From the NCBI GenBank assembly GCA_041751935.1, contig JBGSIA010000080.1, forward strand, positions 124,001-188,000: a stretch of 64,000 nucleotides of DNA, given 5' to 3'. The DNA comes from JBBSJZ01 sp041751935 (lineage in GTDB: Bacteria; Planctomycetota; Planctomycetia; Pirellulales; Pirellulaceae). The position numbers were made by a program, and so were the translations under genes. Under the pieces are notes generated by a model. It saw nothing but the letters and a program-made list of their open reading frames with translations. It was not told where the DNA came from and made no database searches. Shown piece by piece: positions 54,107 to 63,999 of this stretch; within the stretch, counting starts at the first letter, position 1, and each line of letters starts with the position of its first letter.

Positions 54107-57100
54107 CTACGCTCGGGACTTTTCATCGTCAGCTTCGCGATACAACAGCCAATAGGCCGCTGGGATCACAATCAAGGTGAAAAGGGTGGACGTCAACATA
54201 CCAAAAATGATCGCCCACGCTAAACCTGAGAACACTGGGTCCAGCGTGATCACCCAGTTCGCCAGCAGAGTCGTCCCGGCGGTGAGCAAAATCGGTCGCG
54301 TACGCACCGCCACGCTGCGGATGATGGACTCTCTCACGTCATGACCTTCACCTTGCGCCAAATGAATGAAGTCGATTAACACCACCGAGTTCCTCACCAC
54401 AATCCCAGCCAATGCGATCATTCCAATCATGGCGGTCGCGGTCATAAAAACTGGATTGGGATATCCGCCGATCGGTGCGTCCATGATCAAATTCAAGATC
54501 CAAAAGCCTGGCATGATTCCGATCATCGAGAGTGGAATCGCACTCATAATCAGCACCGGCATCAAACGCGATCCAGTCTGGAACATTAAGATGACGAAAA
54601 TACCGACCAGCGCCGCAGCGAACGCTAATCCCAAGTCGCGAAAAACATCGAGCGTGATGTTCCACTCCCCTTCACCTGCCCAATCAACCGTATAGCCATC
54701 GGGTACATTCCACGCCACGTTACCGCCGGGAGCAAACCAAGTCCGCTCATCGGCGCTGCGAGCCGTTTCCGATGTTCCGTCGGCTCCGAAAATTCGATCC
54801 CACTCCATGTCCACAATAGCATCTGCTGGCGGACGTCCCGCGACTTCACCAAACACATACACGACACGCTTGAGGTTCTTGTGATAAATCGTCTTCTCTT
54901 CGTCCACGCTGACAAACTTTCCAAGTGAACCAAGCTGAACGATTTCGCCTTGGTTGCCTTGGACGTAAATTTCTTCAAGATCGTTTATTGCTGATCGATG
55001 CTCTCGCGGCACTTTCAATTCAATCCACAGCGGCTCCACTTCATGGGGCAAGTGCAGCACCGTTGCCTTGTTCCCTCGCAGTACTGCGTCAACGGTTTCT
55101 GCGACCGCTTGCGTTGAAATTCCAGACAGCGCGGCTTTCGCTTTGTCCGTCTCGAACACATATCGCACGAAGTCGTCCTCGGCACTAATATCCGCATCCA
55201 CGATGCCCGGCTCGACCGACATTCGCTGTTGCACAGATCGTGCAACAGCGATCTGGTTCGAATAGGGAGCGTCGATCGGTGCGTAAACTTCTGCCGTGAT
55301 GGACGCCATCACCGGTGGCCCTGGTGGAACTTCTACCAACTTAATGTTGGCTCCCATCGACACTCCCAATTGAGTCACTTCGTCGCGAATGCGCAGCAAG
55401 ATCTCGTGCGACTGCTGCTTGCGGAAATCTTTGCCAATCAAGTTGACTCGAATATCGGCAACGTTGGCTCCTTGACGCAAAAAGTAGTGTCGTACAAGGC
55501 CGTTAAAATCCATTGGTGATGCAAGACCTACAAAAACTTCGTAGTCCCGAACCTCTGCCAGCCCGCCCAGATAACGTCCCACGCGACGGGCAACCGTGTC
55601 CGTACGCTCAAGCGTTGTCCCTTCGGGCATGTCGATTACCACTTGAAATTCGTTTTTGTTGTCGTACGGTAGCATTTTCACAGGAATAGCGCGCAGCATT
55701 GGCAGAACCAAGGCAGCAGCCAATAGCAAAACCATCACCAACAGCACGCCCCATGCTTTGAATGTTCCGGTAAGAATTGGCTTAAGCACATAGCTTGCGA
55801 CGCGATACAGGGGGCGAGATTCCAAATTGAACGACTCGTCGCCACCGCTGCTGTTGTCAAGATTTTTCAGCGAGACCATTGCCAGCCAGGGCGTTAAGAT
55901 GAACGCCACGACCGTTGAGAGGGTAACCGTCAACGGCACATTCAGAGCCATCGGCCCCATGTACGGTCCCATCATTCCAGTAATAAAAGCCAATGGTAGG
56001 AAGCTGGCAATGATCGCGAGCGTCGACAACAACAGCGCCGGACGCACTTCTTGAACTGCTCGCAACACCGATTCACGCGGCGGCAGTACCTTCATCGCAA
56101 AGTATCTAGCTATGTTTTCGACGTCGGTGATCGGGTCATCAACGAGCAAACCGAGCGAGAGGATCAACGCAAACATCGTGACTCGGTTGATCGAGTAGCC
56201 GACAAGCAAGTTGATGAACAATGTCAAGCTGTAACAAACGGGAATCGCTAACGCGATGACGAGCGCCGGGCGCCAACCCATCGACAGCCCGATCAAGCCA
56301 ATTACCGTCAGAATTGCAACGACCAACCCTTCAACTAGCTCGTTGACTTTGTCATTCGCCGTTTCACCATAATCACGGGTGACGCGTGCGTGGACTCCCT
56401 CAGGGAAATGTGTCAGTGCTAATGCCGCGAGTCTGTCATGTACCGCATGGGCGACATGCACGGCATTGCTGCCCTTGCGTTTCGCGACCGAAATATTGAC
56501 AGCAGGATATACCTCATCCCTAGTTGAGTACTCTTCATCGGCAGCGCCAAAGCCGATCCAACTGTAGGTCTCTGCTTCAGCTGGCCCATCAACAACCTCC
56601 GCGATATCTCGCAAGTAAACCGGGCGGCCACCAGCTACATTGACAACGATGGACTGTAATTCGTCAACGTTGCGAATGAATGTTCCCGTCTCAACGGCGA
56701 ACAACTTATCCTGCTGCTCAAAGTCTCCACCTCGCACCGTAACGTTGCTAAGCTGCAGTGCTCGAGCAACTTGCAACGGCGACGTTTGATGCGCAGCTAA
56801 GCGTTGAACATCTAAATTGACTTGAATTTTCCGAGGTCGGCCGCCGTGGACTAGAACTCGATTTGAATTCGGGATCGCCTGCAATTCTCGCTGGACTTCT
56901 TCGGCAATTCGTCGCAACTCATGGTCGCTATAACGCGCGGTGTCCTCGGCCCACAACGTGGCGACCACAATGGGAACATCGTCGACTTCTATCGGCTTGA
57001 GTACCCACGAGGCGACCGCGGGTGGAATCTCATCAACGGACGAAGTGATCTTGTTGTAGATCTTGACCAGCGAATCCTCGCGATCCTCACCGACATAGAA

Positions 57101-57409
57101 TCGTACGGTGACAATCGATTGTCCCGTCTTGGACATCGAATAAACGTATTCGACACCATCGATTTGGTACAAAAGCTTTTCGATGCGATCGGTAACTTGG
57201 CGTTCAACTTCTTCGGCAGATAGACCTGGCGCGGAAATGAACAGATCCGCCATCGGCACAACAATTTGCGGTTCTTCTTCTCGTGGCGTCAAATACAACG
57301 CCGCCGCGCCTAACAACAAGGAGATCACAATTAGCAACAACGAAATGTCGCCGCGCAGAAAAGCCTCGACAATTCGCGTCAGCAGCGGTGGTTGCTCTAC
57401 GTCATTCAT
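54107..57409 (-). CDS. RND efflux transporter, inner-membrane permease
   Basis: The 1100-residue protein has the AcrB/HAE1-type layout: TM1 (ISLLLIVISLLLGAAALYL) followed by PREEEPQI, a first periplasmic porter loop, six helices, a second TM (VLLVMVLLLAAALVLPML) and porter loop, and the closing helices (DLGLAFAAALVGIFVILMFQ onwards). The proton relay pair is present in TM4 (LGLLVDDPITDVENI), so it should be driven by proton antiport. The start overlaps the adaptor's stop by 4 bp (ATGA), so the two are coupled. No TolC-like outer-membrane gene is adjacent. Sequence does not fix the substrate; the adaptor is of the general type, and charged residues typical of metal-exporting CusA were not recognised. 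Confidence 0.94.
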   Translation of the reverse strand: MNDVEQPPLLTRIVEAFLRGDISLLLIVISLLLGAAALYLTPREEEPQIVVPMADLFISAPGLSAEEVERQVTDRIEKLLYQIDGVEYVYSMSKTGQSIVTVRFYVGEDREDSLVKIYNKITSSVDEIPPAVASWVLKPIEVDDVPIVVATLWAEDTARYSDHELRRIAEEVQRELQAIPNSNRVLVHGGRPRKIQVNLDVQRLAAHQTSPLQVARALQLSNVTVRGGDFEQQDKLFAVETGTFIRNVDELQSIVVNVAGGRPVYLRDIAEVVDGPAEAETYSWIGFGAADEEYSTRDEVYPAVNISVAKRKGSNAVHVAHAVHDRLAALALTHFPEGVHARVTRDYGETANDKVNELVEGLVVAILTVIGLIGLSMGWRPALVIALAIPVCYSLTLFINLLVGYSINRVTMFALILSLGLLVDDPITDVENIARYFAMKVLPPRESVLRAVQEVRPALLLSTLAIIASFLPLAFITGMMGPYMGPMALNVPLTVTLSTVVAFILTPWLAMVSLKNLDNSSGGDESFNLESRPLYRVASYVLKPILTGTFKAWGVLLVMVLLLAAALVLPMLRAIPVKMLPYDNKNEFQVVIDMPEGTTLERTDTVARRVGRYLGGLAEVRDYEVFVGLASPMDFNGLVRHYFLRQGANVADIRVNLIGKDFRKQQSHEILLRIRDEVTQLGVSMGANIKLVEVPPGPPVMASITAEVYAPIDAPYSNQIAVARSVQQRMSVEPGIVDADISAEDDFVRYVFETDKAKAALSGISTQAVAETVDAVLRGNKATVLHLPHEVEPLWIELKVPREHRSAINDLEEIYVQGNQGEIVQLGSLGKFVSVDEEKTIYHKNLKRVVYVFGEVAGRPPADAIVDMEWDRIFGADGTSETARSADERTWFAPGGNVAWNVPDGYTVDWAGEGEWNITLDVFRDLGLAFAAALVGIFVILMFQTGSRLMPVLIMSAIPLSMIGIMPGFWILNLIMDAPIGGYPNPVFMTATAMIGMIALAGIVVRNSVVLIDFIHLAQGEGHDVRESIIRSVAVRTRPILLTAGTTLLANWVITLDPVFSGLAWAIIFGMLTSTLFTLIVIPAAYWLLYREADDEKSRA

Positions 57410-58515
57410 CGGTCAGTCATCTCATGCAACACGACTCGTTCCCCTGCCTTCAAGCCGCTAAGCACTTCACCTCGACCAGGCATCCCAAGTTGACCACTCT
57501 TGATCAACCGGCGTTCGATGGTTCCGTCGTCCAAAACAACATCGACAAATTCCAATTGCCCCACACGCACCACTGCGTCAGTCGCCAAACAAAGGTGACG
57601 TCGCTCGCCGGTTGGAATCCGCAAACGTCCAAACATACCTTCGTACAAATCATTGCTTTTGGGTAAACTAACTTTGACTAAGAACGACCGACTCGGTGCG
57701 TCCGCTTGAGGCACGATCTCGTCAACCACGCCAGAGAATTCGCGGTCCAATGCGTCTATATGGACTTGCAACTTATCTCCGAGTCGCAACTTAACTGCCG
57801 AGTGTTCCATTACGGGCGTCTCCAGCCGTAGTGATGTTGCGTCATATAACACGAGAATTGGTGAACCTGGTTGGGCAATGTCCCCCGATTCTGCGAAGCG
57901 ATCCACAATGCGGCCACTCTTGGAGGCAATGATCGTTGTATACGACAACATCACCGCCGCCTCACTTACCGCCTGCTGGGCTCGACTTTCCTCAGCCAAA
58001 GCGACCTGTTGATCGCGTATCGCCATGTCCTGATCGGCAGGAGACGCAGCATTCTGGCGAATCAGCGACTGTACACGATCGTATTGTTTTCGTGCCTGCT
58101 CCAGTCGCGCCGTTGCTGCTTGCAAGGCTTGCTTCGCTTGATCCAGTCGCGTCTGGTATTCTTTGCCATCGAGTTGGACCAGAGTCTGGCCTTCGACAAC
58201 TTCATCTCCAGCCGAAACGCCTATTGAGTCGATCGTCGCTAACACTTTGGACGAGACGACTGTACGGCTAGATGCCTTCAGCGTTCCAACCGCTTCTTCG
58301 ATCTGTTCCTTCGTGACTTCGTGAACAATATCCGTTGGCTGATCAGCCAACACCTGTGTGCCGCGTTGCGACCAACCCGGCAACACCTTCTCCTCGAACA
58401 TCCCCGAAAGCCAAGCGATCGTCACCACAAGTATGCCCAAGCCAAAAACAACTCCACCCAGACGTGCTGCCAATATTAACCATGTACTCCACCACTTGCG
58501 TTTCAAAGTACTCAT
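57406..58515 (-). CDS. RND efflux periplasmic adaptor (HlyD/AcrA family)
   Basis: The ATG at 58515 (MSTLKRKWW) is preferred to the GTG at 58560, giving 369 residues. It has one N-terminal transmembrane helix (LAARLGGVVFGLGILVVTIAWL) and a biotinyl-lipoyl half-motif (GDEVVEGQTLVQLDGKEYQ). An alpha-hairpin coiled coil follows (ALQAATARLEQARKQYDRVQ ... VALAEESRAQQAVSEA). After it come the second lipoyl half (ASKSGRIVDRFAESGDIAQPG), a beta-barrel (LRLGDKLQVHIDALDREFSG) and a membrane-proximal domain. It links the RND pump to an outer-membrane channel. It is first in the two-gene operon and overlaps the permease start by 4 bp. Confidence 0.94.
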   Translation of the reverse strand: MSTLKRKWWSTWLILAARLGGVVFGLGILVVTIAWLSGMFEEKVLPGWSQRGTQVLADQPTDIVHEVTKEQIEEAVGTLKASSRTVVSSKVLATIDSIGVSAGDEVVEGQTLVQLDGKEYQTRLDQAKQALQAATARLEQARKQYDRVQSLIRQNAASPADQDMAIRDQQVALAEESRAQQAVSEAAVMLSYTTIIASKSGRIVDRFAESGDIAQPGSPILVLYDATSLRLETPVMEHSAVKLRLGDKLQVHIDALDREFSGVVDEIVPQADAPSRSFLVKVSLPKSNDLYEGMFGRLRIPTGERRHLCLATDAVVRVGQLEFVDVVLDDGTIERRLIKSGQLGMPGRGEVLSGLKAGERVVLHEMTDR

Positions 58516-58926
58516 TTCCGTTGCCTCATCGTATTTGCACACCACATCATTTGGCCTCACTTCCTTTGTTGCACGTTATTTCGCCAGAATCACGTTATCT
58601 CGGCAAGAGCCGGTCCGAAAAGACGGCTCGCCCAAGGGCAGGACCATTTTTGAATATCTAGTTAACATTGCTGCTGGCACCCAAGTTACAGCCAATCCTC
58701 GCGGAAAGTCGTCATATCGCTATTATTCGATATGTTGTAGCAAGCGAAACGGCGGGTGTCCAGCGTTACTTTTTTGAGCTAAATGTTCGCCACCTCTCCT
58801 TCACAACCAGCGGGTTGACTTGCCGCCAATTCGGTTGCGGGAAAGGTGCTCGCTATTGTGCGACGTTCGGGACATAAGTCAGCGATTGGCAAACATCCCG
58901 CAAGCGTCGCTTTCATTCTAAGTGGC
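58516..58926. other. Intergenic region with two hairpins
   Basis: About 410 bp with no convincing gene. It holds a hairpin GGC-AA-GAGCCG ... CGGCTCGCC (58602-58632, 9 bp with an AA bulge) and a palindrome CATATCG ... CGATATG (58713-58734, 7-bp arms, 8-base spacer). The palindrome is placed to act as an operator for the leftward efflux operon. Neither has a clear T run. Confidence 0.45.
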
Positions 58927-61900
58927 CTATTTCTTGGGTCGAGTGGCAACCTCAAGAGGTTGAACGACACCCAGGTAGGCCATCAAGTCGCTGATTTCTG
59001 CAAGCGACAACTCGTCAAGCAGGCCACTGGGCATCACACTGCTATTGGTGGGCAATATCTGGTCGACATCACGCTCGGAAATGTGCGTAACATTATTGTT
59101 TGAATCGCGAATCGACAGCATCCCTTTGGCGCCGTTACTGACTATTCCGACAAATAGTTTCCCATTGAGCGTTAGCACCTTCTTGCTCGCGTACTGGTCA
59201 CTCACGATATGAGACGGATAGAGAATGGACTCCAATATTTCTCGGCGAGTGAACCGCTTGGAAATGTCTGAAAGGTCTGGCCCAATGCCACCGCTGTCAC
59301 GATTGAATCGGTGACACTCGGCGCATCGAGCCTTTTTATAAGCGTCCTGTCCCACTGCGGGATTGCCAAATTTACCCTGGTCACTTTCGAGGTAACCGAC
59401 AAGTTGATCAAAATCCCATCGTGTTTCCTCGGCGATCGGCAAAACAGCGATGGGTCGGTCGGGATGAGATTCAGCAAACCATTTTTGCCAAGTCTTCATC
59501 GATTTGTTTTTACTGGCAGGCGGCTGAACTCCGGTCCAATGCACCAGCAATTTTTCGACACTGGAAAAATCCTTCCCATCGGCTTCGGTTTCCAGGCCCA
59601 ATAGGATCAATTGCCGCAAAGCCATCGGATCATCTGTAGCAACTTGAACCGACTGTAAAGCGGCTAATACATCGTCAGCAGAACTCTCGTCGAGAACATT
59701 CAAGCTTCGCACAAGATAGTCCCAGTTTTCTCCGTCGGGATGTTCTGCAAGTCCGAGTGCAACAATGTTTCGTCTTTCCGGCTCGTTTCGCCAAATATTG
59801 CGCAAATACTGCATCGCTTCCTTGTTATTGGTGGAGGAAAGCATCGCAATAATTCCAGTGCGCAAGCGACGTTCGACGTCACCGCCATGTGGGTCCGCGA
59901 CAAGCTCACGATCCAGCGCCATCAAGGAATCTGCCGTCACTTCATCAATCGGCCGCTCCAATCGATAAATCGCCGCTAAAGCAGCGTTTCTCCAGATTGC
60001 TCCTTGCTCCAAAATGGCTTGCACGTCTTCATCCGAAAGAGAATCGGCAAAATCGCGAGTGACGTTCATAATGTACATGGCCAACGAGTTATTTTGAGTA
60101 TCGTTCGCAGCATTCTCATAGTACTTCAGCAACTGAAATCGTTGTTCGGCAGTCCAGTCGCTGGAGAGAAACTGTAGATGCATCGCTACGAGAGTTCGGT
60201 CGGCCTCGCTCGCGTTGGATTTAAGAAACTCCAATGCCCGCGGCGCGATGTGCTCGGCGCCTAGATACGCAGCAAGTCGAATGATTTCTTGGTTCATCCG
60301 TGGATCCCCAGCCGGAAACTCTTCGGCGATCTGGTCGCGTAGCGGCACGACTAGACTTGGATCAACTTGTCCACGGTGAAGCGCCACTTCGCAGAGTCGC
60401 ATCGCATCGACAAAATCCGCATCGCTCAAAAAGCCGGTCATTAACTCACTAGCACGTTGAAGCACTGCTAGCGCTGTTGATTCCTTGGGATCGGCGTTGA
60501 TTAGTGCTAACATGCCTACCAATGCGATACGCGTATCGTTTGTGAACAGCACGTCGTCTCGCCAAATTCTCGGCGGCATTCTTTGAAGAACTTGTCGAGC
60601 AACAAACGCGAGAGTTCGATCTTCTTCGGCGAGTAGCTCGAGCACCGATTCAGCATTGTCCGGAAATTCGCCGCCACGAAGGATCGCTTCGCACGCGGCG
60701 CGGCGGACGCGTGGGTCGCTGTCCTGGAGCATTTCAAAAATACGTTCTTGCGTTTCCTCACCAGGATGCAGGGCCATCATTGCCGCAGCTCGTGCGCGGA
60801 CTGATTCGTTGGGAGCGCGACTCAATTCGAGCATTAGCTCTTCGCTGGGCACGGGACCAAATAACTGCATCAAATCCATCGCTCGCAAACGATAATGCGG
60901 CGGATTATCGTTGCTGAACGCAACTCCGGTGATTAGTTGACTCCACTCCTCGCCCAAATCGCGTTTGATGGATGCAATATGTTGACGACTCCAAGCGGCT
61001 TCAAGTTGTGGCTGGCGAATTGCCGCAGCAATGCCACTTCCAAGATTCTTGATCCGGTCGGGAATTTCACCTTTGTAAACAATGCGATAGACGCCTCCCG
61101 AAGTTCCGCGACCGCCGGTGCAAAAATACAACGCTCCATCCGGACCCACATCAATGTCAGTCACATTGAGCGGCGTGCCTTTGAGAAAAACTTCGCTATC
61201 AGCGATGTATCCAGCTCCCCGCGGCTTGAGCTTGACGTTCAGAATTCGCCCCTCGGCCCAATCCGCAAGGAACATCGTATTGTGGTAGCGGACGGGGAAC
61301 ATGAAGTGTTCATAACAGACGCCGCCCGTGGGGCTGCCGCGTCCAGTATCCAGCAACATCGGCAGTCGGTCGAAGTAATGTTCGGGCCACTTGGACCATC
61401 CCGGTCTCCAGCCCATTTCACCGGCTTCGGTTACATCAAATAGCATCGTCGGACGGTACCAAGCCGTGTCCACATCCGCTTCCATGTCGGCATCGTGAAC
61501 GAACAATCCACCGGCCGGATGGAACAATATGTCATAAGCGTTGCGTAATCCGCCAGCAACTTTTTCGACAACGCTGCCGTCGATGTTGGTACGAATGATC
61601 GTCCCACCAGGAGCCTTGACATCCAGCGCGTGACCGCTCGGGTCCTCATATCGCGGTAACAGATCTCCCTCATAACTGTCTCGCAGAGTTTGTCCTGGTC
61701 CGACTTTTCCTATTGCTTGAACGTAACTGCCCAAGGTGCAGTAAATCATTCCATCGGGACCTAATCTAAGCCCATGGGGGCCATGCTCGCCTGGCTGGCC
61801 CTCAAACTTAACAATCGCTTTGACATCCTCGAGCGTGCCGTTGCGATCATGATCGCTCAAACGGTAAAGAGCACAGCCCTCTGGGCCGATCCCCGTTACA

Positions 61901-62712
61901 AACACATCGCCATTGAGCGCTAAGATACCTTGACACGACTTGACGCTTTCACAGTACGTGCGAACTTGATCGGGAACCCCGTCTTCGTCACGGTCATAAA
62001 CCAAAAGCAATGGTCCGTTTTCCTGTGATACGATGATGTGCCCAAACTCATTGAACGCCATCGCGATGACCGAACCGACCTGCTTATCGTTAAGTACGCG
62101 TTGCACTCCGAAACCTTTTTGAATTTGAAACCGTTCGCGTTGTTCGGTCTCCTGGTCCGCAGCAACGTGCTCGGGTCGATCCCATGGCGAGGTGTCACCC
62201 AAAGTGCCGAACGATGCGGCAGTGCCCCAAAGCCGATCGTTGAATAGAACGCTGGACCAGAGCTCGTCTTCTTGTTGGCTGGTTTTCCAAGATGAGTCAC
62301 TGCTAAAGGTAAACCATTTGTCAATCTCCAACGGACGAACGGAGACTCTGGCGGCAAGCGCGGCTGTGTCGCCAGTTGTGTTCTTGACACGAACCGCAAT
62401 CATGTTGCGACCAATCTCCAGACGATCGGAGATATCGTACTCGTCCATCTGCCGCGAGCTGCCGCCGCTGCCAACTCGTTGTCCGTTGACGTAAAGTTCG
62501 TAGGTATCGTCAGCGGTAATCTCGATACGTCCCTCGGACGGAACCTTCAAGTTGATCGGTTTGCGAAAGAAACAGACTTCGTTAACTCCCAACTTGTCGT
62601 CTGCCAGTGTTCCAGACGCCCAAATCCACTGAGCCTCATCGGCCAAGGAACCCGTAGGGAAAAGTGCACACACAATAGCCGTCAAGACCAGCGTGCAGGA
62701 TGTTATCCGCAT
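58927..62712 (-). CDS. Membrane-bound-dehydrogenase-type propeller with HEAT repeats and C-terminal heme domain
   Basis: The frame is open to 62850, but the ATG at 62712 gives a clean signal peptide (MRITSCTLVLTAIVCALFPTG, SLA cleavage), 1261 residues; an ATG at 62733 is also possible. The N-terminus has a galactose-binding-like beta domain (ITADDTYELYVNGQRVGSGG). A six-bladed propeller of the planctomycete TIGR02604 type follows (AFNEFGHIIVSQENGPLLL, GPHGLRLGPDGMIYCTLG, DIDVGPDGALYFCTGGRG). HEAT repeats come next (ARAAAMMALHPGEETQERIF and others), and last a TIGR02603 c-type heme domain with ARCAECHRF and GGIGPDLSDISKRF. It probably works in the periplasm as a heme-linked oxidoreductase on sugars; no biochemical role is established for the family. 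Confidence 0.93.
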   Translation of the reverse strand: MRITSCTLVLTAIVCALFPTGSLADEAQWIWASGTLADDKLGVNEVCFFRKPINLKVPSEGRIEITADDTYELYVNGQRVGSGGSSRQMDEYDISDRLEIGRNMIAVRVKNTTGDTAALAARVSVRPLEIDKWFTFSSDSSWKTSQQEDELWSSVLFNDRLWGTAASFGTLGDTSPWDRPEHVAADQETEQRERFQIQKGFGVQRVLNDKQVGSVIAMAFNEFGHIIVSQENGPLLLVYDRDEDGVPDQVRTYCESVKSCQGILALNGDVFVTGIGPEGCALYRLSDHDRNGTLEDVKAIVKFEGQPGEHGPHGLRLGPDGMIYCTLGSYVQAIGKVGPGQTLRDSYEGDLLPRYEDPSGHALDVKAPGGTIIRTNIDGSVVEKVAGGLRNAYDILFHPAGGLFVHDADMEADVDTAWYRPTMLFDVTEAGEMGWRPGWSKWPEHYFDRLPMLLDTGRGSPTGGVCYEHFMFPVRYHNTMFLADWAEGRILNVKLKPRGAGYIADSEVFLKGTPLNVTDIDVGPDGALYFCTGGRGTSGGVYRIVYKGEIPDRIKNLGSGIAAAIRQPQLEAAWSRQHIASIKRDLGEEWSQLITGVAFSNDNPPHYRLRAMDLMQLFGPVPSEELMLELSRAPNESVRARAAAMMALHPGEETQERIFEMLQDSDPRVRRAACEAILRGGEFPDNAESVLELLAEEDRTLAFVARQVLQRMPPRIWRDDVLFTNDTRIALVGMLALINADPKESTALAVLQRASELMTGFLSDADFVDAMRLCEVALHRGQVDPSLVVPLRDQIAEEFPAGDPRMNQEIIRLAAYLGAEHIAPRALEFLKSNASEADRTLVAMHLQFLSSDWTAEQRFQLLKYYENAANDTQNNSLAMYIMNVTRDFADSLSDEDVQAILEQGAIWRNAALAAIYRLERPIDEVTADSLMALDRELVADPHGGDVERRLRTGIIAMLSSTNNKEAMQYLRNIWRNEPERRNIVALGLAEHPDGENWDYLVRSLNVLDESSADDVLAALQSVQVATDDPMALRQLILLGLETEADGKDFSSVEKLLVHWTGVQPPASKNKSMKTWQKWFAESHPDRPIAVLPIAEETRWDFDQLVGYLESDQGKFGNPAVGQDAYKKARCAECHRFNRDSGGIGPDLSDISKRFTRREILESILYPSHIVSDQYASKKVLTLNGKLFVGIVSNGAKGMLSIRDSNNNVTHISERDVDQILPTNSSVMPSGLLDELSLAEISDLMAYLGVVQPLEVATRPKK

Positions 62713-62847
62713 CAGATTAAAAGAGCCTTCCATGGCAGCAAAATCGCAAGCGTGGGTGCGGGAATGTTCCGGTATTTGAAAAGAGGTTAGGCCCCACCCG
62801 ATGGTCAACGCAATACCGAATCTTTTCGCGATTGGCGAGTCGCCTAG

Positions 62848-62880
62848 CACCCGACGCCGCTAGCGTCAGCCGCCAGGGTG
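62848..62880. other. Nested inverted repeat, possible intergenic repeat or terminator
   Basis: CACCC, then GACGC-CGCTA-GCGTC, then AGCCGCCAG and GGGTG: a small perfect hairpin nested in an outer 5-bp stem. It lies between the stop of malQ and the start of the next leftward gene. A related CTAGCG core occurs near 6955. No T run follows. Confidence 0.4.
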
Positions 62881-62913
62881 GTCAGATTCGTGAAATCCAA
62901 TGACGACGCTAGT

Positions 62914-63999
62914 TTAACCACGACCATAGAGGGTCGTCAGTTCCGCCATCCGACGGGCGGTTTCAGACGTCAATTGGCCGGGCTCGAGCCGCCAACTCCA
63001 GTTCCCGCCGATCGTCGAAGGCATATTCATTCGTGATTCGCTGCCCAGTGAAAGCAAATCCTGCATCGGGAAAATAGCGAACTGGGCTACTGAGCTGGTG
63101 GCTAGGCGGATCAAGTCCCAAGCAATGTCTCCTGAAGTACAGCCAAGATACTTCACAACCGCTGCTTGCGTTTCCGCACTCTGGGAGTCGTACCAACCGC
63201 GTGTTGTGTCGTTGTCATGAGTGCCGGTGTAGACGACAGTCCGTGGCTCATAATGGTGCGGCAAGAACTGATTGGTATTCGGTTCGAATGGGTCGAAGGC
63301 GAATTGCAGGACACGCATCCCCGGAAACTCAAAATCGGTTCGCAACAGGTCGACTTCCGGCGTGATCAAACCCAAGTCCTCGGCCAGAATCGGATAGTTC
63401 TCAAACCGCAGGTTGAATTCCTCGAATAGTTCCCGCCCTGGCGATGCGACCCACTGGCCCTCAACCGCTGTTGGTGAGCTGGCCGGGATATGCCAGCAGG
63501 CCTCGAAGCCACGAAAGTGATCGATTCGAACGATATCGACCATTCGCCGCATGCTGGCAAAGCGGCGCATCCACCAGTCGAAATGGTTCTGACGCATCGC
63601 GTCCCAATCGTACAGCGGATTCCCCCATCTCTGACCGGTCTCGCTGAAATAATCCGGCGGTACGCCTGCAACAACGATTGGCCGACGCACACGATCAAGA
63701 AGGAACAGTTCCGGTTCACTCCAAACGTCCGCGCTATCAAGCGCGACAAAAATCGGTATGTCGCCGATGATGCGAATTCCACGATCATTGGCGTAACGCT
63801 TCAACGCCGTCCATTGACGATTGAAATAAAACTGCAGCACCTTTTGAATCGCGATTTCGTCACGGCATTCGTGGCGAAAATGATGCATGGCCGCTTCGTC
63901 ACGACGAGCAATATCCGCGTCCCAAAACGAGTTCCACATCGCGTCGTCAATGCACCCCTTGGCGGCGACGGCGTCGTAGTGGCGTTTGACGGCAACAAA
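62914..63999 (-). CDS. malQ: 4-alpha-glucanotransferase (amylomaltase, GH77), N-terminal part outside window
   Basis: The frame is open to the right edge (reads FVAVKRHYDAV upstream of the internal ATG at 63939), so about 361 C-terminal residues are present and the N-terminus is missing. GH77 landmarks are clear: IIGDIPIFVALDSADVW, IDHFRGFEACWHIP with the catalytic Asp, ILAEDLGLITPEV with the acid/base Glu, and TGTHDNDTTRGWY with the third acidic residue. It transfers glucan segments between alpha-1,4-glucans and releases glucose, used in glycogen or maltodextrin turnover in the cytosol. It is followed on the same strand by the TIGR02604-type gene after about 200 bp with a hairpin in between, so they are probably separate units. 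Confidence 0.95.
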   Translation of the reverse strand, partial: FVAVKRHYDAVAAKGCIDDAMWNSFWDADIARRDEAAMHHFRHECRDEIAIQKVLQFYFNRQWTALKRYANDRGIRIIGDIPIFVALDSADVWSEPELFLLDRVRRPIVVAGVPPDYFSETGQRWGNPLYDWDAMRQNHFDWWMRRFASMRRMVDIVRIDHFRGFEACWHIPASSPTAVEGQWVASPGRELFEEFNLRFENYPILAEDLGLITPEVDLLRTDFEFPGMRVLQFAFDPFEPNTNQFLPHHYEPRTVVYTGTHDNDTTRGWYDSQSAETQAAVVKYLGCTSGDIAWDLIRLATSSVAQFAIFPMQDLLSLGSESRMNMPSTIGGNWSWRLEPGQLTSETARRMAELTTLYGRG

